Under the pieces are notes generated by a model. That model saw nothing but the letters and a program-made list of their open reading frames with translations, did not search any database and was not told the origin of the DNA. The translations under genes were made by a program, and so were the position numbers. From Bacteroidales bacterium (lineage in GTDB: Bacteria; Bacteroidota; Bacteroidia; Bacteroidales; UBA932), in contig JABUTP010000027.1 in NCBI GenBank assembly GCA_021443625.1, positions 17,484-24,806 on the forward strand: 7,323 bases of DNA, read 5' to 3'. Of the stretch, positions 1-7,128 are shown piece after piece (the first letter of the stretch is position 1; every line of letters begins with the position of its first letter).

Positions 1-975
1 ATGCAGGACACCAAGGAAATCGAGTTTGACGCCGTTGCCGACAAGGGCGAAATCGTGGAATACGCCATCAGCGAACACATCGAATATGCCGGAGTCCACT
101 CGGGAGACGCCACAATGATGTTCCCCGCGCAGAACATATATTTCTCCACCATCCGCCAGATCAAGAAAATCGCCCGCCAGATTGCTGGGGAGCTCAACAT
201 CAGCGGACCTTTCAACATCCAGTTCCTGGCCAAGAACCACAGCGTGAAGGTCATCGAGTGCAACCTCAGGGCCTCCCGCTCCTTCCCGTTCGTGAGCAAG
301 GTGCTCAAGCGCAACTTCATAGAAACCGCCACCCGCATCATGCTGGAAGCCCCCTACACCCGTGCCGACAAGAGCGAGTTTGACATTGACCGCATCGGTG
401 TGAAGGCGAGCCAGTTCAGCTTTGCCCGTCTGCAGAATGCCGACCCCGTGCTTGGTGTGGATATGAGTTCCACCGGTGAAGTGGGATGTCTGGGTGATTC
501 CATCTCGGAGGCGCTGCTCAACGCAATGATAGCCACCGGCTACTCCATCCCCGAGAAAAACATCCTGCTCTCGTCAGGCCCCGTCAAGGCCAAGGTTGCC
601 CTCCTTGAACCCGCCAGGGAACTCACCCGCGCCGGATACAACGTCTTCGCGACTTCCGGCACAGCCAAATTCCTCAAGGAAAACGGCGTGAAAGTGACTG
701 TTGTGGCCCAGCCGGACGACAAGGGCGAAGCGGGCAGCAATGCCGAGAACGTTCTCAAGATGATTGCCGACCACGAGATTGACCTTGTGGTGAATATCCC
801 CAAGAACAACACAAAGCGCGAGCTTACCAACGGTTACCACGTGCGCCGCGCCGCCATTGACCACAACATCCCTCTGATAACCAACGACAGGTTGGCCAAG
901 GCATTCATCAACGCCTTCACAGAACTCAAACTGAGTGACATCAAGATAAAGAGCTGGCAGGAATTCACTTCATAA
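1..975 (+). CDS. carB: Carbamoyl-phosphate synthase large subunit, C-terminal part (5' end outside window)
   Basis: The CarB synthase subunit makes carbamoyl phosphate from bicarbonate, ammonia (from glutamine via CarA) and two ATP in the cytoplasm, feeding pyrimidine and arginine synthesis. The visible 324 residues cover the end of the second ATP-grasp domain: EHIEYAGVHSGD at residues 25-36, and the metal-binding stretch E86-C-N88 followed by LRASRSFPFVSK to residue 100. A linker with SSTGEVGC near 156-163 follows, then the MGS-like allosteric domain from about 188 to the end, with ATSGTAKFL at 217-225 and NIPKNNTK at 265-272. CarB proteins are about 1070 residues, so roughly 750 codons lie upstream; the ATG at position 1 is almost certainly an internal methionine. 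The gene ends at TAA 973-975, 18 bp before a strong terminator. The C-terminal motifs resemble animal CAD/CPS1 more than E. coli CarB. Identity is very secure; the allosteric effector cannot be read from sequence. Confidence 0.97.
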   Translation: MQDTKEIEFDAVADKGEIVEYAISEHIEYAGVHSGDATMMFPAQNIYFSTIRQIKKIARQIAGELNISGPFNIQFLAKNHSVKVIECNLRASRSFPFVSKVLKRNFIETATRIMLEAPYTRADKSEFDIDRIGVKASQFSFARLQNADPVLGVDMSSTGEVGCLGDSISEALLNAMIATGYSIPEKNILLSSGPVKAKVALLEPARELTRAGYNVFATSGTAKFLKENGVKVTVVAQPDDKGEAGSNAENVLKMIADHEIDLVVNIPKNNTKRELTNGYHVRRAAIDHNIPLITNDRLAKAFINAFTELKLSDIKIKSWQEFTS

Positions 976-993
976 ACGGAATTATTCCCGCAT

Positions 994-1030
994 AAAGAGG
1001 GGGCCGGTGTGATGCCGGCCCCCTCTTTTT
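994..1030 (+). terminator. Rho-independent terminator of carB, possibly bidirectional
   Basis: A perfect 14-bp stem pairs 994-1007 (AAAGAGGGGGCCGG) with 1015-1028 around a 7-nt loop (TGTGATG). The right arm ends in a run of five T's (1026-1030), giving a U-tract for carB transcripts. The hairpin lies between the stop codons of two convergent genes. Read from the other strand it has only a short U-run, formed by the stem base, so termination of the 1040-1903 gene would be weaker but is plausible. Confidence 0.93.
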
Positions 1031-1039
1031 CTATGGTTT

Positions 1040-1903
1040 CTACAAGTGGATAACCCGTTCGCTGCTCCGCCCGAGCGCCTCGTAGTCGCTCTCAGCCTTT
1101 ATCTTGTCGATGATGGCCTTCACCACCTTGAAATTGTAACTGTCGGCGGTATATTCCGATGGGCAGATGAAGTTGACCCTTCCCTGGTCAAGGAGTTTCT
1201 TGGCGATGGCATATTTGCGGATATCGGGATATACTGCAATCGGATTGCCCCCGAACATCTTCACAATCTTCATGCACGGCACGTCGGTCTCGCCGTCGCC
1301 GAAATAAATCATATTCTTGAACTGGACCGGCTTGTCCTCATCCTTCCGGCTTTCATTGACCAGACGGTTGTCGGCTATGTCCATAATTCCCTTGGTAATC
1401 TTGAACAGGAACTGGGTTTTGGCTGTGAAATCGACTGCAACCGCAGGCCACACGGCAATTCCGTTCTCGTCATACAGGAAAGAACAGGCGAAGATTTTCT
1501 TGAACTCGTGGGCTATGGGCGACCCCTCTATCAGTTCGGTCATTCCGGAAGAGTTGATGTAATGTTCCACCTCCACCCCGCGGCTCTTGCCGTATTCATT
1601 GACAAGACCGAACCACTCCTTCACCCCGGGATACAGCTCGATATTGCGGCCGAATGCCACGAAAGAGTCCCGTGTAAGGCTGATACCCGCCTTTTTGGCC
1701 TCGTCTATCATAATCTTCATATAGGCCAGCACTCCGTTCATCTCCTGCTTGAGACTCATCTCGTTGCTCATTTCCCAAAACTCCTCCTTACTCTTGCCGA
1801 GGGCCTGGATAAAGCCGTACTCCTGCATATTCCCCGGTGACAGGGTACCGTCAAAATCGTAAATCAAAGCCACCTTGGGAGGTCTCGTTGTTCTTTCTTC
1901 CAT
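1040..1903 (-). CDS. HAD-superfamily phosphatase (phosphoserine-phosphatase-like), substrate unknown
   Basis: A 287-residue soluble protein with all the haloacid-dehalogenase motifs in order. Motif I is DFDGT at 16-20, with D16 the expected nucleophile and D18 the acid/base. Motif II is INSSG at 116-120, with S118 the likely phosphate ligand. A motif III lysine is probably K162, and motif IV is GDGETD at 202-207, with D203 and D207 the expected Mg ligands. The segment of about 95 residues between motifs I and II is helical and fits a C1-type cap, as in phosphoserine-phosphatase-like HADs. No signal peptide or membrane segment is seen, so it should act in the cytoplasm as a Mg-dependent phosphatase. 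The substrate cannot be predicted. The chosen ATG at 1901-1903 has AGGA-like bases a short distance upstream, and motif I follows at the usual N-terminal position. It is convergent with carB and divergent from the amidase gene, so it is probably monocistronic. Confidence 0.88.
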   Translation of the reverse strand: MEERTTRPPKVALIYDFDGTLSPGNMQEYGFIQALGKSKEEFWEMSNEMSLKQEMNGVLAYMKIMIDEAKKAGISLTRDSFVAFGRNIELYPGVKEWFGLVNEYGKSRGVEVEHYINSSGMTELIEGSPIAHEFKKIFACSFLYDENGIAVWPAVAVDFTAKTQFLFKITKGIMDIADNRLVNESRKDEDKPVQFKNMIYFGDGETDVPCMKIVKMFGGNPIAVYPDIRKYAIAKKLLDQGRVNFICPSEYTADSYNFKVVKAIIDKIKAESDYEALGRSSERVIHL

Positions 1904-1944
1904 AATCAGTCCTGTAAAATTGCAGCCCCCTCAAGGGTGCCGCG

Positions 1945-1984
1945 AAAAAAATCGTTTGAAACCGTTTGCAAATGTTTCAAAACG
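1945..1984 (-). promoter_or_regulatory. Attenuator-like hairpin plus U-tract in the leader of the HAD gene
   Basis: On the minus strand CGTTTTGAAAC (1984-1974) pairs with GTTTCAAACG (1962-1953), giving 10 bp with one bulged T and an 11-nt loop. One A follows, then seven T's (1951-1945). The loop region carries its own 8-bp palindrome TTTGCAAA (1965-1972). The stem is AT-rich, so stability is modest. It lies about 40 nt before the HAD start codon and just downstream of the predicted promoter. It could be an attenuator, a DNA operator with nested dyads, or chance in AT-rich spacer. Confidence 0.4.
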
Positions 1985-1993
1985 GCTTCATAG

Positions 1994-2025
1994 CAAAAGT
2001 AGCAAATTTATTATCTTTACGCCAA
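1994..2025 (-). promoter_or_regulatory. Candidate Bacteroidota promoter for the HAD gene
   Basis: Reading the minus strand, TACTTTTG (2001-1994) matches the Bacteroidota -7 consensus TAnnTTTG. TTGG at 2025-2022 lies 20 nt upstream as a partial -33 element. A second -7 match, TAAATTTG (2010-2003), sits 1 bp further upstream but has no well-placed -33 partner. Transcription would start near 1987, giving an 80-90 nt leader that contains the hairpin at 1953-1984. Confidence 0.45.
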
Positions 2026-2047
2026 TATTGAAAGCTGTTTATATTTG
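2016..2047 (+). promoter_or_regulatory. Candidate Bacteroidota promoter for the secreted amidase gene
   Basis: TATATTTG at 2040-2047 is an exact match to TAnnTTTG, with a degenerate -33 (TTTA, 2016-2019) 20 nt upstream. The predicted start near 2054 leaves a leader of about 50 nt before the ATG at 2102. A near-consensus TATCTTTA at 2012-2019 is an alternative -7 box without a clear -33. The -7 box overlaps a small dyad, ATTTGA-T-TCAAAT (2043-2055), which could be a binding site. Confidence 0.45.
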
Positions 2048-2101
2048 ATTCAAATTTAAGCGGCTTCTAAGAGCGATTTTTCGCATAAAACTTTCCCGCT
2101 G

Positions 2102-5100
2102 ATGAGACGTCTGTTTTTTTCAATCATAGTTTCAATTCTCGCATTATCGCACGGCACTCTCCTGCACGGCCAGACCAAAGCCCAGCTGAACAACTGGTTC
2201 GCCCCGATGTGCGGCGAACTTACATCATATCTCGAAGGCCGCAGCACGATGCCCGGGGAACTCGGCATAGACAAAATCATTGTCAGCGGGGGTGTCCTGA
2301 AAATACATTTCACCGACTATCTTGCCCACCGGCCGCTCCGCAAGTCCGACATTGAGGAGATTCACACCATTGTGAGGGCCACAATGCCGGCAAAATACGG
2401 TCAATACAGAAACAGTTTCAAAGTCATTTCGTGCAACACCCCTCTGGAGGAACTGGCAAGCCGCCCGATGAGCGGCCTTGCGAGGGACAACGGCACCGCC
2501 AATCTCGATTTCGCCCCCGAGGCATACCCCCTTGTAAGGCGCCACCCAGAGCGCGACCTCCCTTCGGAAGGGCTTGCGGGGCGGCACATTGCCCTCTGGC
2601 AAAGCCACGGATATTATTACGACCAGAACGAATTCTGCTGGAAATGGCAGCGTCCGAGGCTGTTTGAAACGGTTGAAGATCTTTATACCCAGAGTTTTGT
2701 GCTCCCCTTTCTGGTGCCTATGCTGGAAAATGCGGGAGCGGTGACCATCCTCCCCCGCGAAAGGGACGTGCAGAATGTCGAGATTCTGGTGGATGGCGAT
2801 ATGCCCGGCAGCGGCTACAGCGAGATTTCCGGAAGCAAACCGTGGAAAGATTCGGGACGCAAGGGATTCAGCAGCCCCAAGGAGTGTTATTACGAGGGAG
2901 AAAACCCTTTCACTATGGGGGGAAGCCGCGTTGCGGAATCCGTTGCATCGGGAAATGAGTCCTACGCTTTCTGGAACCCCGCAATAGAGAATGACGGGGA
3001 GTACGGAGTATATGTCTCTTATTCCTCATTTGACAATTCTGCCAGGGAGGCCGAGTACAAGGTGGTTCACAACGGAGGCACCTCCCGTTTCATCGTAAAC
3101 CAGACTATGGGGGGCGGCACCTGGATATATCTCGGCACCTTCGGGTTCAGCAAAGAGAACCGTAACCAGGGAGTTACCCTCTCCAACAAAACCGGCAGGG
3201 CCGGCGAAACGGTTAGCGCAGACGCCGTGAAATTCGGCGGAGGTATGGGCAACATCATGCGCAAGCCCTATCCTCTTGACGAAAAAGGGAAAAGCCGCAG
3301 GTTCGACTATCAGCCGGACGCCTGCACCTCGGAATACCCCCGCTGGTGCGAAGGGGCCAGATGCTGGCTCCAGTGGGCCGGAATGGTTGATACCATTTAC
3401 TCCGTATCGCAGTTCACCAACGACTACAAAGACGACTATTCTTCCCGCGGCCGCTGGGTGAATGCCTTGTGCGGAGGTTCGTCGCGCAATCCCGAAGGGA
3501 GCGGATACAATATCCCCATCGACCTTGCGCTCGCCTTCCACACCGATGCCGGCATCACCCGTTCGGACTCCATAGTGGGAACGCTTGCCATCTACACCAA
3601 GACTTCCGACAAGAAGACCGACTACCCGTCGGGCGGCAGGCGCATAATTGCCCGCGACCTCAGCGACATGGTGCAGAGCGAAGTGGTGAAGGACATCCGC
3701 GCCACCTTTGAGCCGGAGTGGAGCCGGAGGAGCATCTGGGACAAGTCGTATGCGGAATGCAGGGTTCCCCACGTCCCCACAATGATATTGGAGCTGATGT
3801 CCCACCAGAATTTCGCCGATATGCGCTACGGGCTGGATCCGTCGTTCCGCTTCATCGTGTCAAGAGCCGTCTATAAGGGGATTCTTAAATTCCTGGCGTA
3901 TGTCAACGGCACGGAATATACCGTCCAACCCCTTCCTGTGAAGTCCTTCGCAGTGGAACTTGACGGGCAGACGGCAGTTCTGAACTGGAAAGAGGTTCTC
4001 GACTCGGGAGAGCCTTCAGCCAAACCCGAAAGATATATCCTTTATACCAGAATAATTGAGCCGGACAAGGTCAATGCCGACAGAGACGGCATTCCGTCGG
4101 CGGGCATCGACGGCTTTGACAACGGGCGCTATCTGGAAGGAACCACCGCCAGGGTTGAACTTTCGCCCGGAAAGATATACAGTTTCAAAGTTGCCGCCGT
4201 CAACGAAGGGGGTGAGAGTTTCCCGTCGGAAATACTCTCCGCCGGCATTCCTGTCAAAGCAAAGGCTCAACAACCGGTGCTGGTGGTCAACAATTTCGAC
4301 CGCATCGGCGCACCGCCGTCATTCGCCTCCACCGACACCCTTTTTGCCGGATTCGACAACACCACCGACGGCGGAGTACCCTATCTGAGGGACATCTCCT
4401 ACATCGGCAACCAGTTTGAATTCAGACGCAGCGCCGGCTGGCTTTCGCTCGAGTCGGCTTCCTTCGGCGCCAGCCACAGCAACTACGAAAACCGGGTTAT
4501 TGCAGGCAACACCTTCGACTACCCTCTGATTCACGGCGCGGCAATTATGAACGCCGGCTACGGGTTCGTCTCGTGCAGCAGGGCCGCCGTTATGGACGGG
4601 ACCGTTGTCCTGACGCGATACCGCATCTGCGACCTCATCTGCGGCAAGCAGATAAGAACCATTACCGGCAGGGACCTCTGCGGGCGGGATTCCCTTCGGC
4701 TGCCCAATATCAGGCACGAGGTCTTCCCCGCTCCGCTGCGCGATGCCATCAAGGATTTCTGCGCTGCGGGGGGATGCATCCTGGCCTCCGGCGCCTACGT
4801 TGCAAGCGACAGCCGCGACCGAATTTATCAGTTTGACATTGACAGCGTTATGCTGGAAGAGCAGATAAAGCCCGAGCAAAAATTCACCAATGAGATTTTC
4901 CGCATAAAGTGGGTTTGCGACAAAGGCTCCGAAACGGGATGCGCCAAACAGGTCCAGAACCCTTACAATATCGCTATGGGAACCTGCTCATTCCCCACGC
5001 GCCCCAATTCCAGAACCTATCCCGTGGAGTCACCGGACGGTCTGGCCTCCCTTTCGGGAGGTTATCCGGTCATGAAATACGGTGATTCCGGCATCACTGC

Positions 5101-5224
5101 CGCCGTTGCCCACAAGTCGGACAAAGGGTTCCGCTCCGTCATAATGGGCTTCCCCCTCGAAGTCCTCGACTCCCAACAGCAAATCAACCGCGTGATGGCC
5201 TGCGTCCTGGAGTTCTTCAGGTAA
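2102..5224 (+). CDS. Exported N-acetylmuramoyl-L-alanine amidase-like protein with inserted golvesin domain, FN3 and GATase1-like domain
   Basis: This 1040-residue protein belongs to a Bacteroidales family often labelled xanthan lyase or golvesin C-terminal-like protein. Residues 1-23 form a signal peptide (MRR, hydrophobic core, likely cut before Q24); no lipobox is seen, so it is probably periplasmic or secreted. An alpha/beta domain at about 35-120 precedes a split Amidase_3-type zinc hydrolase. The first part (about 158-222) carries H169 in QSHG, E189/E192 in ETVED, and RERD. The second part (about 400-600) carries H480 in AFHTDAG and E564 in MILELMSH, the expected last zinc ligand and catalytic Glu. 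Between them, about 225-380, lies a golvesin/xanthan-lyase-type beta domain (WNPAIENDGEYGVYVSY; TWIYLGTFGF). An FN3 domain spans about 612-716. A GATase1-like domain covers about 725-1040 (GNTFDYPLIHGAAI, LICGKQ, GGCILASGAYVASD). The likely role is cleavage of the amide between muramic acid and the stem peptide, or of another envelope glycan; xanthan lyase activity is not supported. No strong Shine-Dalgarno precedes the ATG, which is normal for the phylum. It has 19 cysteines, ten of them in the last domain. Confidence 0.88.
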   Translation: MRRLFFSIIVSILALSHGTLLHGQTKAQLNNWFAPMCGELTSYLEGRSTMPGELGIDKIIVSGGVLKIHFTDYLAHRPLRKSDIEEIHTIVRATMPAKYGQYRNSFKVISCNTPLEELASRPMSGLARDNGTANLDFAPEAYPLVRRHPERDLPSEGLAGRHIALWQSHGYYYDQNEFCWKWQRPRLFETVEDLYTQSFVLPFLVPMLENAGAVTILPRERDVQNVEILVDGDMPGSGYSEISGSKPWKDSGRKGFSSPKECYYEGENPFTMGGSRVAESVASGNESYAFWNPAIENDGEYGVYVSYSSFDNSAREAEYKVVHNGGTSRFIVNQTMGGGTWIYLGTFGFSKENRNQGVTLSNKTGRAGETVSADAVKFGGGMGNIMRKPYPLDEKGKSRRFDYQPDACTSEYPRWCEGARCWLQWAGMVDTIYSVSQFTNDYKDDYSSRGRWVNALCGGSSRNPEGSGYNIPIDLALAFHTDAGITRSDSIVGTLAIYTKTSDKKTDYPSGGRRIIARDLSDMVQSEVVKDIRATFEPEWSRRSIWDKSYAECRVPHVPTMILELMSHQNFADMRYGLDPSFRFIVSRAVYKGILKFLAYVNGTEYTVQPLPVKSFAVELDGQTAVLNWKEVLDSGEPSAKPERYILYTRIIEPDKVNADRDGIPSAGIDGFDNGRYLEGTTARVELSPGKIYSFKVAAVNEGGESFPSEILSAGIPVKAKAQQPVLVVNNFDRIGAPPSFASTDTLFAGFDNTTDGGVPYLRDISYIGNQFEFRRSAGWLSLESASFGASHSNYENRVIAGNTFDYPLIHGAAIMNAGYGFVSCSRAAVMDGTVVLTRYRICDLICGKQIRTITGRDLCGRDSLRLPNIRHEVFPAPLRDAIKDFCAAGGCILASGAYVASDSRDRIYQFDIDSVMLEEQIKPEQKFTNEIFRIKWVCDKGSETGCAKQVQNPYNIAMGTCSFPTRPNSRTYPVESPDGLASLSGGYPVMKYGDSGITAAVAHKSDKGFRSVIMGFPLEVLDSQQQINRVMACVLEFFR

Positions 5225-5231
5225 TAGTGCC

Positions 5232-7094
5232 TTACTTCAGGAGTTCCTCGCTGCGCTTGATGAATTCGTTGAGGGCCTTGCCTTTGAGAAGGCCTGCGGA
5301 AAGCAGGGCGAGGTCGGTGACCTGGCGGAGCAGTTCGCTGTCGGCAGAAATGCCGCCTTCGGCTCCCTGCACCTTTTTGATTACTGCACTGTCACCGTTC
5401 ACGGTCACGTTGTAACTTGCCGGCATATCGCCGTAGAACGACATTCCGCCACCTCCGACGGCTGCCATATCCCTCCAGCGCCTCATAAACTCGCTCTGGG
5501 TTATGTTGATGGCGGGAGCGGTTTCGCCGAGAGACTCCATTACAACTTCGTAGTTGTTCCCCTCGGGCAGCATTGAGGTGAAGACCTCCTTGAGGTGTTT
5601 CTTCTCGTCGTCGGTCATTTCGGGAGCCTTGACTTCATCCTTGACCACAATCTTCTCTATGACATCGCTGTCAACGCGGGCAAAGACGCTGTTTTCAATT
5701 TTCTGCTCCAACAGACCCACATAGTGCGAATCGAGCGGGCAATCCATCAGCAGCACGTCGTAGCCCTTGTTTTTTGCAGCCTCGATATACTGATACTGTG
5801 CCTCGGCATCGTTGGCATAGAGATAAACCACCTTTCCATCCTTGTTGGTCTGCTCGGTGGCAATCGCCTTTCGGTAATCCTCAAGGGAGAAATACTTTCC
5901 GTCGGTATTCTTGAACAATGCGAAGCCGAGCGCCTTTTCGCAGAACTTGTCGTCGGTAATCATACCGTACTCTATGAAGAGTTTCATCGAATCCCACTTG
6001 GACTCGAAATCGGCCTTGTTTTCGCGGGCAATCTCATCGAGCTTGTCTGCCACCTTGCGGGTGATGTAACCCGAAATTTTCTTGACGTTGGCGTCGCTCT
6101 GCAGATAACTTCTGGAGACGTTGAGGGGAATGTCGGGCGAATCTATGACTCCGTGGAGAAGGGTCATGAACTCGGGCACGATGTTCTCCACCGAATCGGT
6201 GACATACATCTGGTTGCAGAAGAGTTGGATCTTGTTGCGCGTAAGCTCGAGTTTGTCCTTGACCTTGGGGAAGTAGAGGATTCCGGTAAGATTGAAAGGA
6301 TAATCGACATTGAGGTGGATGTGGAAGAGCGGTTCCTCAGCCATAGGATAGAGGGCGCGGTAGAAGGTGTCGTAGTCCTCATCTTTCAAATCGGCGGGCT
6401 TGCGGGTCCAGAGCGCCTCCACCTTGTTGATGACTTTGTCCTTGTCGGTATCGACATATTTGTCCTCTTTCCACTCCTGCTCCTTGCCGAACACGATGGG
6501 AATCGGCATGAACTTGCAGTATTTGCCGAGGAGCGACTCGAGTTTGTATTTATCAGCAAACTCGGTGCTGTCATCGTCGAGAAAGAGGGTGATGGTGGTG
6601 CCGCGGCTTGTCCTGGTGCCTTCTGTCATTTCATATTCGGGGTCGCCGCAGCAGGACCACTTGACGGGGGTTGCCCCCTCCTGCCACGACAGGGTGTCAA
6701 TTTCCACCTTCTTGGAAACCATGAAACTGGAATAGAAACCCAGTCCGAAATGGCCTATAATGCCTTCGATTTTGTCTTTGTATTTGTCGAGGAACTCCCC
6801 TGCCGACGAAAACGCAATCTGATTGATGTATTTGTCAACCTCCTCGGAGGTCATACCGATGCCCATATCGCTGATGGTGATCGTTTTTGCTTCGGTATCG
6901 AGAGCCACCTCAACCTTGAGGTCGCCCACTTCACCGGCATATTCGCCGCTCGCTGCCAGCGCCTTCAGCTTCTGGGTTGCATCGACGGCATTGGCCACAA
7001 GCTCCCTCATGAAGATATCGTGGTCGCTGTAAAGGAATTTCTTGATTACGGGAAAGATGTTTTCGGTGGTTACACCTATTTTACCTTGTGTCAT
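5232..7094 (-). CDS. htpG: Molecular chaperone HtpG (bacterial Hsp90)
   Basis: This is a 620-residue cytoplasmic homodimeric ATP-dependent chaperone. The N-terminal GHKL ATPase domain shows RELVANAVDA at 30-39 (E31 the likely catalytic base, N35 a Mg ligand), DMGIGM at 76-81 (D76 for adenine), GHFGLGFYSSF at 114-124 (the lid and glycine-rich loop) and GTTITL at 165-170. The middle domain has NVDYPFNLTGILYFP at 262-276 and the conserved arginine R328 in NVSRSYLQ. The C-terminal dimerisation domain closes with LLKGKALNEFIKRSEELL. I start the gene at ATG 7092-7094 because MTQGKIGVTTENIF is the usual N-terminus; upstream in-frame ATGs at 7119-7121 and 7158-7160 would add 9 or 22 residues of non-conserved sequence. 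It has no MEEVD tail, as expected for bacteria. It is shorter than the roughly 680-residue Bacteroides and Porphyromonas forms. It is convergent with the amidase gene, 7 bp away. Confidence 0.97.
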   Translation of the reverse strand: MTQGKIGVTTENIFPVIKKFLYSDHDIFMRELVANAVDATQKLKALAASGEYAGEVGDLKVEVALDTEAKTITISDMGIGMTSEEVDKYINQIAFSSAGEFLDKYKDKIEGIIGHFGLGFYSSFMVSKKVEIDTLSWQEGATPVKWSCCGDPEYEMTEGTRTSRGTTITLFLDDDSTEFADKYKLESLLGKYCKFMPIPIVFGKEQEWKEDKYVDTDKDKVINKVEALWTRKPADLKDEDYDTFYRALYPMAEEPLFHIHLNVDYPFNLTGILYFPKVKDKLELTRNKIQLFCNQMYVTDSVENIVPEFMTLLHGVIDSPDIPLNVSRSYLQSDANVKKISGYITRKVADKLDEIARENKADFESKWDSMKLFIEYGMITDDKFCEKALGFALFKNTDGKYFSLEDYRKAIATEQTNKDGKVVYLYANDAEAQYQYIEAAKNKGYDVLLMDCPLDSHYVGLLEQKIENSVFARVDSDVIEKIVVKDEVKAPEMTDDEKKHLKEVFTSMLPEGNNYEVVMESLGETAPAINITQSEFMRRWRDMAAVGGGGMSFYGDMPASYNVTVNGDSAVIKKVQGAEGGISADSELLRQVTDLALLSAGLLKGKALNEFIKRSEELLK

Positions 7095-7128
7095 AACTTG
7101 TAGATTTTTCGTTTGTGGCATATCAAGG

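Noticed and set aside
1..3. ATG at position 1 as the start of a complete gene
   Set aside because: The protein begins in the middle of the second ATP-grasp domain of CarB, so this is an internal codon at the window edge.
1046..1840. A 264-codon open frame on the plus strand, antisense to the HAD gene
   Set aside because: The minus-strand frame carries all HAD motifs. The plus frame has no known motif and is explained as a codon-bias shadow.
1926..1937. CCC-TCAA-GGG mini-hairpin in the HAD leader as a ribosome-site switch
   Set aside because: Only three base pairs; too weak to support a call.
3026..3805. A 259-codon open frame on the minus strand inside the amidase gene
   Set aside because: It runs through the golvesin and amidase coding region in antisense; its G/A/V-rich composition with no domain suggests an artefact of GC-rich third positions.
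2102..5224. Xanthan lyase as the function of the large exported protein
   Set aside because: Only the golvesin/xanthan-lyase-type beta domain recalls that enzyme; there is no polysaccharide-lyase catalytic domain, while amidase zinc-site residues are present.
5595..7103. A 502-codon open frame on the plus strand, antisense to htpG
   Set aside because: It lies wholly within an unmistakable htpG. The translation is a low-complexity mix rich in I, L, V, G and E with no recognisable domain, as expected from the complement of a codon-biased gene.
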